This document shows positions 1 to 12,200 of a stretch of 64,000 bases of DNA, piece after piece. This DNA is from Styela clava (Eukaryota > Chordata > Ascidiacea > Stolidobranchia > Styelidae). The notes beneath the pieces are model-generated. The model worked only from the letters and a program-made list of their open reading frames with translations, was not told where the DNA came from and searched no databases. The stretch lies in the NCBI RefSeq assembly GCF_964204865.1, contig NC_135254.1:11537001-11601000 (forward strand). The letters run 5' to 3'. Within the stretch, counting starts at the first letter, position 1. Every line of letters starts with the position of its first letter. Made by a program: the position numbers and the translations under genes.

Positions 1-234
1 TTTATTATATCAAATATCACCAAATTTGAATATTGGATTTGCCTCGATCAAAAACTTTCTGTCAAACTGACTGTTTCTGTCATTCAACCTAAAAATCTAT
101 TTCAGTATTACTGGTTCAAACATAAAATTTCTTTTTTATATTTTCTTAAAAAAAACAAACACATATTTTGTTGAAAAAATTCTTCTTTTAATAAAAACAC
201 TTTATTTATCGAAAGGTCAATTACTGAGGATATC

Positions 235-3200
235 ATGGATCAGAGCAACCAAAGCAGTATTCATTCTGATATTGGAAAAGCAAGCAAAGCTCGGAAAAGT
301 GATGCAGGTATATTCATTTATTAATATCAGCCAATTTTTTATATAAGTGTTCCAAATTTTTAAAATTTCAAATAGTCAGTTTATAATCGATTATTGTTTG
401 CACTGAAATTGAATATTAACTAGAAACCAAGATTTTTTGTTTCATTGTTTCACATCTTCAGGTCAGACTTCTGACAGCAGTGACACGTCTCTTCGTTTCG
501 ATGAAGCACTTACTGAAGATGAAATTGCAGAAATCTCACGCCGTGTTGTTGTGCCATCAGAAAGTCATCGCAGACATCAGCGTAGACGTGGAACTGGTTC
601 ACTAGATAAATCTGATTTATCTTCAGATGAGCAATTATTATCATCTGCAAGACAAAAATGTGGGTTTGTCAGAATGTTCAAAATATTTCGCAAGGAATGA
701 TTTACTCCTTTTGAAAAATGTTGTGCAATTAAATGTTAAATTAAATTAAATGTTTTCATCAAGTCAGGCTTATTCAGCTTCTAATAACTTTATAAATCTA
801 AGCTATCTATTTATCGATTATTTTGCACTCTATGAATCAATCACGATGACAATTGATGATTAACAAATTTTGCAAATTTCTCTGCAGGTCATATTAACTA
901 TTATTCCTCTATGTTATAACCATCTATTCAACCATCTATTCATCCAATATAGCGATTTGGGAAAATGGAAACTTCTTTAGTTCGGTTTTTACTTGTTTAT
1001 ATAAAACTTCAAACAAAGTTACAAACCCTCAAATTAAAGGCGAAGTAACCACTAACACATCGAGAGCTACACATAAACTTTTTTAAATGCATCTTTAGCA
1101 TTGTTTTATTAGCTTGAAATGGATGAGCAATTGCTTGTGAAGTTTAACCCACCGTGACAGTTTTAACGACCAATACTTCATGAGTTGATTTAAATTATTC
1201 AGCTTTCCGTGGTGGAGCAACTAAAGGATTGGATGATTTCAATATTGGATCTTCGTTACCTGGTGGAACTGATAATGAATTTGTTCATTTCATGGATCAG
1301 ATGGTTCGTCAATACATGTTGGAAGAAGAAGTTCGAGCGAAACATCAAGCTGCTATGTTGAAACTTAGAGAAAGAGCTATCAAGGTGATATTTTGTATTG
1401 TGTATATTCGATGATCACCAAGCTTATTGTTGTTAAGAGGTCTTTTCTGTATCATGAAAAGAATGTTTATTGAAAACCCTAGCATTTTCAAAAGGTTATA
1501 TAATGAAACGCTGAAATTCTTTCGGGCAATAAAACATGTATTGAAACTAAAATATCAAATACGACGTGCATATCACCACAAATGGCGCCCAAGGCACAGT
1601 TTGAAATTTTGTCCACTTCATCGTTGACTGACAATTTATTATTAAAGTAAAATACGAGTTTAATTTAAATTGCTCCAAATTGAAAATATTTTATTGAAAG
1701 ATTTTACTATTAAACCTTTTTGCGCTCTGAATGACACATGTGGCACGGACCAGTGGCTGCCATACCCTAGATATGCCACTACTCCCATTCGCCAATGTAT
1801 CAGCACACACTAAATGAATAAAAAATCTTCGATAATGTATGTTTTATGTGCTCTGAATCGTTAAGAGAAAACAATGACTTTTCATGCTATGTATACAGTA
1901 AATTAGGTAGAATTGAACAGATCGCCCTTTTGGCGACGAACTCACAGTCTGAAGCAAACGAATAATTTTTAGTAATTTTGTAGATTGGTTTGATTTTTAG
2001 GTTGTGTATGTTGAACATCTTAGACTCAATTGACCTATCTTCTTGTACAGGAAAAATCTGAGACAGAATTGTCGTGGTTGGAACAAGTTAAAAAACAAGT
2101 TCGAAACAAAGGTGACGATGACAAGATGCCTCCCATCAAGAAAAAACAACGAGCAATATTACTCAGATTAAAACTTGAAACTGCGGAAATCAAAAAATTG
2201 AAAGGTTAGTATATAACAGGGATGGCGAACCTCTTTCAATGAATGGGTCAAAAAATATATTTTTATCGTGGAACAGAATAGAGTGGGTCACAGATATATA
2301 ATCAATGTTTATATCTATAGGAAACTTCCGAAACAAATCTTATCTTCCCTTGGTGTAGTTTTGGGCTTTATTTATGCAGTACTTCTATCAGGGACTTTTT
2401 ATGGCTCTCGATTTTATGAAATTAGAGTACGAAAACAGGCATATGAGTTAACGAAAACGTTTAGGATGATGCGGCAAATTATTTTACGGTTCCAAAGGGT
2501 TTGGAGGAAATTCCATTTTGATAGTGTTTTATTTTTCGATCAGCTTTCAACCACATTAGGGCATTTTGTACCACCCCATTGTTATTTCAGATTTCTAGGT
2601 TTTTATTTCAAGTCTGAAAGATTTTGTTTTCTCAACCGCATTGTAGGCGAGAAACTAATAAACTGCAAAGTAGCACCTGGTTCTCGTATAATCCCTAAAA
2701 CAGTCTGCAAATGGACCCCCGAAAGAGACGAGATGTTGCGAGAAATAAACAGATCAATTGCATTGTTATGTCATAAACGATCTCAGAACCAATAGCTGAA
2801 TAACGTTACACAGCGATGCAGAGTGCAGACACAGCATCCAGATTAGGAGTTTTGAAAATTACCATACCGGCCCGAAAATTAACAATTTGAATATGAGCGA
2901 TCGCAGCCCTGGCTACCAAACTGACGGTACATTATAATAGTTCAGTTATTGTTAGATTAATTTAAGGCCGGTTTGATCAATTTTTATCACTGTTATATTA
3001 GCATTTTATTTTATTCGTGCCTTGGCGGGTCACGAATAAAACGCGGTGGGTCACTTCGTGACTTGCGGGGCAGTGGTTCGCCATCCCTGGTATATAACAT
3101 TCGCAATCACTTTAAATGTTTACTGACTGGAAAGCTTTGTATTTGTATTGGCATAAATAAATGCTTTGCAACCAATTTTTTTCTCCAGCTGTCACCAAGG

Positions 3201-6200
3201 CTGCAAGTCATGAAAGAAAGATGTTTTTACAGCAACAAAAGGAAAATGCAGCTAGAAGAGCTAAATTACGAGCAGCTGGTAAATATATTTCTCATGTGAT
3301 CATAATTTAAGCATTAAGTACGCAAGCCTCCTTTGGTATCACCTAATTCTCTGTTCATTCTTTACTAATAGATATATTATATCTCTGATGCTGGTAATTA
3401 TGGCCATATAGTGTAATCAGTCAATTAATATTTCTGGAAATTCTACAGTTTGAACCGGTTGAGAATCGGCAATGGTTTAGGTATACTCAATTCTGATTTT
3501 CTCAACTTGGATCATTTTTTCCTTCGACCTCACTGTACTTAGCCATTTAGACTATGAAACTAGGTTGTAATAGGCTACGTGATCTGAGTCATGACTTGTA
3601 TAATGATTTTATGTGTTAGCTATGTAGTGTCTTAATTGAAAAGCCTTATATATGGCCTTTTCAATTGATGACTCTGACTTGTCGAAAATTGAAACTCGAA
3701 CTGCTTGTATTGAAAGACTCATCTCATACTGAGATGTCGATGACTTAGTTGCACATATACATAATGTTATATGATATTTTTATATACATCGTACAAGGTC
3801 CTAGGTTAGCAGCCAATGATATATATGACGCACTATTTTTGGAAGAAGCAGATATTTTTCATTTATTGCATCATGATTGAGGTGGAACCTGTGTTTTTAT
3901 TATTTTTAGAAGAGGAGCTGGATGGTGAAATTGCAAAAGTGAAATCGAAATCACAAGAAAGTAATCTGGCTTTAAATAATTCAGTTCCCAATATTGATCT
4001 GTCTAATTCACCAGATTTAGAAGATGTCAGTGAGAGTAACTCGGAGCTAGATACCTCGTCAACGGTAATTAATCGTTTCTGTGATACTTATTATACTAAG
4101 AATGTCCAAACTAAATTGAATATTCGAATATATTCCAAAATTAGGTATATTTGTAATATAATTATGTTCGGTTTGAGCTTAATTGGATAATTTTAATAAA
4201 TTTATCCTAATGCATCATCCTTTTGCAAAATCAATTCAATGATATACCATTGAACTGACATATCGTCTGAATCATTTTGTTTAATAAGCTACGCAATTAT
4301 AGAAGAAAGGTCAGTGTACTGTTGGTCACTGCTTCACCTTTTAGGGGATTTGGTCCCAGCCCATTTCGCGACAGCTTTTTTGGTTCCAAATAAATCTCTC
4401 GGAATGGATAAAATAAGATTACGGTATCAAAGGTATAAATTTATATTATATTATTTTATGAATTTTAGGAATATATCTTTAACTAAACATACCATTAAAT
4501 GAAAATTAGGAAATTAGGAATTTTTTTTTGAAATAATAGTTCTAATTCCGAATGGAATAAATTAATCAAACCGAAAAATAGATTTATTTTAGGGATATAT
4601 TTTATTCCCAACAAATTTTTATTCATTCGTAGTCTTCCGTGCTTATGAAGAAACTAAAGAAACAAATTCCTGGTGTGTTGGATGAACATAGATTGACAAA
4701 ACGTGAACAAAGATTGAATCAAAGAAAAAAACAAGCAGAACAATTAATAGCTTGGAAGAAGAAACTCGACAACGAAGAGAAAAAGGTATTTTTTTTTCAT
4801 ATTACAGTCATTAAATTCGAAGTTAAATAAAAATATTGATTGTGAAGTTAGTATACGTAACCCATTGGTTTTATACAGTTCGAATAGTTTATAATATGTT
4901 TGAAAAAATAGGTGTTAAGTATTACATAGCCAAAGCATATGAGTAATACTGCATCAATTACAAAGCAAAGCTCCCACCCTTAAAACATTCCCTTCCATTT
5001 TCTGTACAGGTGTATAATATTGAGAAAAAAGCATTGTCTGTGTGGGAAAAAGATCCTGACAATAAATCTGAGAAGGCAAAACATTCTTCATTTGATTCAA
5101 CAGAGAATAGTAGACCCAAGAAGTTAGCTTCTAAAGATGAGCTGTCTATAGGTAAGGGAATTATGATATACTATCATAGTTAAATTTGAATTCACTTTCT
5201 GTTTTGCAATTTTCCAACTTAAAGTGTCGATAATCTACTGAGATAATTTTTTTTTGGGTGTTTTACATACCTTCACTCTGAATTTGACTGTTGAAAGCAA
5301 CCACTGACCATGAAAAACTACAATTTTTTGGGAGAATCAGAATCTTTTTGGTTTAGTGTAGCTCGCATGATTTATTGCAACTTGGGTGAGGTAGTTAAAT
5401 GATTCTAGTGTAGCCAAATTCAGCGATCTAGTTGCTATGCCACCTCGTATCGCAGCTTAATCATACCATTGCGAAAAAGTATTATGCGTTTCCACCTTAG
5501 CGTCTGATCATGAACTTCGCTTAGAATTGATCATGTATAGCTAAGCATTGCTAGGATTGCTGTCTTAATACTTGAGTTTATTCTTCAATGTGAAAAACCC
5601 ATTGATAAGTATATTCGAGAGATATCCTCTTATAGCAGATGAATCACCTAGTGCAAAATCACCTGAAAGTGAGCACCATTCATCTCCTCCTCCACCCTCA
5701 CGATCTGAAAGTTCTATTGCTGAAGAAATTTCTCAGTTGAACAGTGAAACAAACAGCAGTATATCAGCTATATCTCCTGAACAGAATAATGAAAAACAAA
5801 GGTATTGAATTGTTGATACGTTTACATATAGTACTTTTGAGCTATACTTCATCAAAGTTTATTGGTATATATATTATATCTTTAAAATATTGGCTGAACT
5901 ATATTGTAGTTACACATGTTTTATTCGGGCTTCCGAGTTGGGGGGAACATTCACAAATTATTCAGACTCCTGACTCCGTGTTGTAGATTATTTTTAACTC
6001 CGACTTCATATCTGAATTCATAGAAAATAAAATCTTGACAACAAAAACTTTTGTATTGAAAAGTATGAAAGCTGTTAATAAACTACTGAGGGACGCTTAT
6101 GGAATTTCGGTACAAAATTTTGAAAAAACTTAGTCATAAATGTGTGCGAATATTCAATTTGTTTTGGAGTTGTCTTGTCTTCAAGACTTTGGTCTTGTCT

Positions 6201-9200
6201 TCATTTTTAACAATCAATCTTGAAATTTGAATTTTTCAACAGATATCAGGAAGAATTGAGTGATGGTACTAATGCAGAATACAGTCAATCGTTCGAATCT
6301 CTCACCGCGTCACAAAAATCACCTCGCTCACCTAAAAGCCGCAGCGAAAAGAGCAAAGTTCAGAAATCAAAACCAGCTAAATCAACGACTAAAGTTGAAG
6401 ATAGTTCTGAAAGGTTTATATCCATTGTATCAACTTTAGTTTCAAAAATGTATTATATAAGAGAAGACAAAACTTCATGCATAAAAATATCTTCTAAACT
6501 TCATTTTAATTATAGAAACCATGCTTTTTCTTTTTCAAATAAGGTTGGTGATGTAGCAATGACAGAGCAAAGCAAAATCTTTCTATCTAAATTGTCTTTA
6601 GTAGCCAGATGCCAGTTTTTCATAATTGTATTTGGAGGAGGCTCTGTATATACATTTTTATTGGACATGTTGAAGTTCATATTTATCTGAATTATATCCA
6701 GTTTTGTGTTCACAAACAGAGTGGTGGGCTTTATTTTTTCATATGTCGTTTTATGGGCCTCACACCCCAAACAATGCCCTGTACAAGCAGCCTTCTTGGT
6801 AAGGAGCCACTATACAGGGTGTTAGAATGCAAAATTCACAGAAGTTAAGGTGAAATGCTACTTAAAAGGTGTACTACTGACACCTTTTAACATTATTGAA
6901 TTACGGTGAAATGCCATTTAAACATTTCATAACTGACACTTTTTAACAGTTACTTTTTTAATGTTGCCATGGCAAAAAATTTCACTTCAATTTTGTGTAA
7001 CTTTTTTAACACCCTGTAGTTTGCGAGTAATCATTCCAGTTTGGTGTTGCCTGCACAATTTATTTCACCCTGGGTGAGATGGTGGTCTCAGGATTTGGAC
7101 CCGCATATTATATGATGACATCATAGTTGTGTCCAAAGCTTTAACCGCTTGTATTAGAACTAGACAGTACTCAAAGCAACATTTATTATAAACATATACC
7201 AGTGTGGCAATATTGACTATTAGATGATGACATTGCTATACTTTTGAGTTTGCAATTCAAATTTAATCTTCAAAGCTTAAAAAAATATGAAAAAGATTGA
7301 ATTTTCATAACGAAGTAGGGTCAAGAAGAAAAATAGATTTTTTAGTAATGGTAATATCATATTATATTTCCATATGGGAACACTGCCCATCTAACATCAC
7401 ATTCGATTTAATATCCTTAGGGACTGAGAGGTCACATGATCCGTCGATGATGAAACGAAATCTTCATCAGAGTGTATTGGAATTTCTAGATAACAGCTGC
7501 GCCAAGCAGAGCGTTTATTAATCTCACACGTCATCATCATTGTATTCATGCCTTCACATAGATGTACCTGAAATACTAATGGAAGCATTTAGCACTAGGA
7601 TTAAATTCTTTGTGGCATAAAAATAGTATAATGCAGCAGTCTAAATGGAATATTAATACTATTACAGATCTCCATTAGATAGAAGATAAGACTTTTAGTG
7701 GCTTCTCAAGTTGCCTGGATAGAAAACAGAGCTGTTGTAAATGCTTCAATTGATGAATGAATTATATAATTTGATCTCATTATGCAATTTTTTTTAATTG
7801 AAATGTAGAAATGAACTAAAATATTGAGGAGCATAGTCTTTTAATATTGGAGCATACATTGTGCCTGATTGTTTTCAGTTCTGTAAATTGGTCAAGACAA
7901 TAGGATAGAGATATGATTGGTTCCCAGATAGTCTGTTATATCAGTAATATCATTAGTTTTTCCATCCAGTAACAGAATGACAATTTTGAGGAATTATATT
8001 GCAGATATTTCGAAATACTAATGTTCAAAAATTTTCATATCCAAACATTCAAGCATGAGAAAGATTAATGCTATATAGATTAATCGGTACTCCCGTAGTA
8101 TGTGAACCAAGATGGCGGACACCGGAACGTAGTATGTGTACCAGGTTTGGGTTAGGCCATAATTTTATTCCAATTGTCCTTAATTTAGTTCTATTACGAG
8201 TTCGGAGACTAGCCAAGTGACTTTCGTAGTATTTTACCTGAAATTGTGGCCTAACCTGTTACACATACTACGGGAATACCGATTAATCAGACATAAATCT
8301 CCTCTGAAATGAAACATGTTGGAAGTCAGAGCACTTCAAAGTGTTAGAACATATAGACATATATGAACAATTGTTAGAAAGCAAAGTTCCGAATAATAAC
8401 CAGTGAACTTAATATGAAAAGTCAACTTTGATATTGTATTATCAATTTTATTTTTTAGTATGTAGAATATTTCCCTTCAAATTGTTTCTAGCCACTTGGT
8501 CTTTGTATGTTTTAAATACTATCATCATGTAGTGGATTATATGTTTTATTAATGTCTGGATTCTGGAGATGGTTTTCTTGTTGCATGCCACAAAAATGGA
8601 AGATGTAATTATTTTTAAGTATTTTCTGTCCAAAAAAATTATTGTTTCATGGTTATTCACTTGTATGACATATTCATACACTTTCACTCTGAACAGGGCT
8701 CTGCATAAGCAACATTTCTAGGCAAAGAGCTACTGTAGATTTGAAGGAATTTTCCTGGTAATATTTGAGGCTTAACGTATAGAGCAGAGGTTCCCAAACC
8801 AGGGGTCGCGACCCCAAATTGGGTCGGAGTGATAAGTAGGTAGGGTTGCGAACGGGTCATGGGGTCGGTGGGGTCGCTGAGGTATGATAGAGGATGGATG
8901 TACAAATCATCTAAGATTTGACAAACCATGTTATATTTAGCAGTTTGTAGCATTGCTTACTGTAAAACAGGCCCATTAGCATCGCTCTATGTTTATGCTA
9001 TGGAAAATGTATGTGCTTATTGTGACATCACTGTTTGGTTTTAGCTTATTTTACCTCATAACACAACATTACCAAACTCAAAAGTCCAGTGAAAGAAACT
9101 CTAAAGTTTCATGAAAAATATCGACCTGGGGTCGCACTGGACACTTGACAGTTGTCCTGAAAAAAGCTTGGGAACCCCTGGTATAGAGCCTTGGTTGAAT

Positions 9201-12200
9201 GAAAGGGTGAGGGTAATTCAAGGGTGTGGAACAATTTTTGTTGGCGGGCCATTTAACCAACTTCACTCACTCAAGAGAACCCATAAATTTCTTAATTTCT
9301 TCAATTATGAAAACACTGTTTTTGTGTCATTTTACCCTAGGGTGCTTTGCACAAAAGTTATATTCTCTCCAGAGTATGATCCAAATATTCTGGGTACTGT
9401 CATGCTCATTATATGTGTAATATTTACTTTTTTTAGAAAACCTGGTGACACAAGTCCTTCAGCTACATCTCTTCTTCCAACAAAATCCAGAGATGAGAAG
9501 CGTCCGATACTGACTTCAAAGAAAGCTACCGGACGAGAACAAGAATCTGCTTTACAAAGAAGAGAATCTGCGGAAAGTTGGTCCGATGAATCTTTCTCTC
9601 AAACACAATCAGAAACTGAACAAAGCGATATAGAATGTAGAGTACGAGCTTTGAAGGTTTGTTGTTTTAAAATCTTTTTCTTGAATAAGGAAGGCACTGA
9701 GCAGGCAATTTTCAATTTAATGTACTGGGTATGAAGGGTCAATATCATGCTTGGTTAACTTTGCCTTTGGGTAGGCTATGACTGGTACTGTATTTGGGGA
9801 AAAGGCTACTTCACTCAGCTATACAGTCGAATGAAATACAAAGTCTGTTGAGATGTTTGAATCATATGTAACATTTCAAACTTTTACTTTAGCAAGAATC
9901 ATCTCACTTGTCAAATGATAAAGTTTTAACAGGCATTTTTCTGGCTCTGGTACCACTTTGCCAAGTTTTTTCTTGAAAAAAATTAAAGGACTATTATATA
10001 CCTATGAACCACTTCTACTTTTCTAGCACCATAAAACATACATTATATTGTATTTGGTGTCTTTGCACCTTTTATGAGTTTAGCATATAGGATTAGTGTT
10101 AACCAATTTTTCAGAGTTGAGGTGGCCATAAAACCATTGTAACATTTGAGGGCATGATGCCCTCATTATAGTTTAATAATTGCTTTCCTATGTTATAAAT
10201 TGATATATCAAATCAATTCCCTGGAGGCGCGCTATGTTGATCTGATGCTAATGCTCTGTCAAAATAAAACAATCATGTGCTATAAGTGTGATGGCCTATT
10301 GATATAGCTACAAATGTGATTTTTGAGCGCATTTTGTGAACAAATTATTGCCGGCCAATTTTATTAAAAAAATTCTAAGATGTGTAATCTGAACTTTTAG
10401 GAAGAATTAAAACGCAGAAGATTGATTGCTGAACGCTTGAAAAAGGAACAAAAGCGTCGACATAAAGATCGTCTCAAAGCTCAAGAAGCAAGCTTAAGGA
10501 GTCAAATTGAAGTTTGTATTTTTTTATAAATAATTCGAGGATATAAAAACATTTTTTGCATTACCTTTGCATTAAATTTAGCTAGTTATGCTGCTGTTGA
10601 GGATTTCCAAGGAGATTCTCTCACTCATAAGTAAAATCAATGTTATTTGAGAAATTCGATTCTAGAAATCCAGACAAATAGAATTTTTCTTATATTACAG
10701 GTTGAATTAATTTTTTTTTCTTTCTATGAAAACTCCCCTACTGATATGAAATCTTAATTTATGCTATATTATACGGTATTGGGTAGATGCCTTTTTTCTG
10801 AAAATTGTTTTCGAGTTGAAGTCTAGAATATTATTTACTTACTTTTTTATTCTTGTGTATATGGCCATTCTGTTTTGTCTGCTGAATATGACTTTATTTT
10901 GAAATTTTGGTCCAGGTGGTGTGACTTTATTTACAACAATATTTATTTTTAATTTACATTCAGGCATACGATGTCTTCATCCAAAAAACACAAAGCGAGC
11001 TCACACAAGAGTTAGATCATCAATTGAATACCAATGCAGCACACACGGCCGTATCTAAACCACAAATCAGGAGTCCAAGAAAGAGCGATCAGGCACGACA
11101 ATCTGCCAGGGCGATAAGATCAACGACAGCCGCAGTTGTTTCACCTGAAGCCTCACCTCGATCTGGCTATCAACGACCTCATGTTCTCGGAAAACATAGA
11201 ACAGAATCAGAAAGTAGCGGAAAGTGAGTACCTTTGTGTGTTTGATATTGAAATATCTTTTACTATAAATCATTGACGTCCTACACTGATCAAATTTACA
11301 AATCAATTTCAAATTAGCTATATTTAATTGGCAATGTACCGAAATATCGTTATCAATAGGCAAAATCCAGCTATTTTACAGATGCAGATATTTTTCTGTG
11401 ATGTATTTTTCTGTGATTTCATATTCAAAGCCCTAACTATTCTACGCCAGGGGTGCGCAACCTGCGGCTCGCGAGCCAAATGTGGCACACAAGAAAAAAT
11501 TGTGCGCCCGTAATGCAATGCCAATTTTGAATGGTGGGCCGCTCGCTAAACAAGTTGGTAATTTAGTTTAATCTGTGTAATTCCAACAGCTAGCTTGTGC
11601 TTACATCGCATTTCAACGCCAGATCGATTAGCGAAATTTTTGTGCCTGCAGCTACTAGAAAGCCCAGTTATTTGTATCTGGCCATCCTGTATTACAGGTG
11701 GCACACCCCTGCTATAAACCATCGCACCTGCACCTGCAATAGCGAAGTAAAACATGTGTCAACATTGGCATCGCCAACTTGTTCTCTGTTGTATAGGCAG
11801 ATGAATGTTAATTAATATTACCTGTGTATATCTTATTCTGAAAGAAAGCTCATACATATTGAAATTCAACAAGTAGCAAGATATATCAATTTAATAATAT
11901 TCAGCAATTCTTGCATTTTATTCAGATCAAGTAGATCCCTAAGCTTTGATGATGAAGAGAAAACAGATGAAGCTGCGACACCAAACGGGTCAACAAAATC
12001 TTTCCCTGGTGTCGTCGCACCTTTACCATCCAAACACCAGGAAAAGTTATTACAACTCCACAGCGGCATATCTTCATCTCAACACGATGGTACCATCAGC
12101 ACAGCATCAATACCAACCGATAAAAGCTCGGAGAAATTGAAACGAATCGATCTCACAGATTCAGCAGCTACTCTTTCCAAATTATCGGGGCAAGTTCAAA

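Larger units (their letters stand above)
6414..9436 (+). other. Large repeat-rich intron 10 of CEP350
   Basis: This 3-kb intron is a nest of repeats: a TA-flanked element, a palindromic element and an hAT element (listed separately), plus two related dispersed segments near 6765-6812 and 8690-8738. I see no extra coding exon in it that fits the conserved protein. Confidence 0.6.

Noticed and set aside
7070..7145. Additional SINE fragment (GGATTTGGACCCGC)
   Set aside because: Only a short box-B-like similarity; no alignment to the SINE body.
9111..9734. 207-codon frame taken as a separate gene
   Set aside because: Only the part from 9437 to 9656 is a CEP350 exon. The upstream part reads through an hAT terminus and intron.
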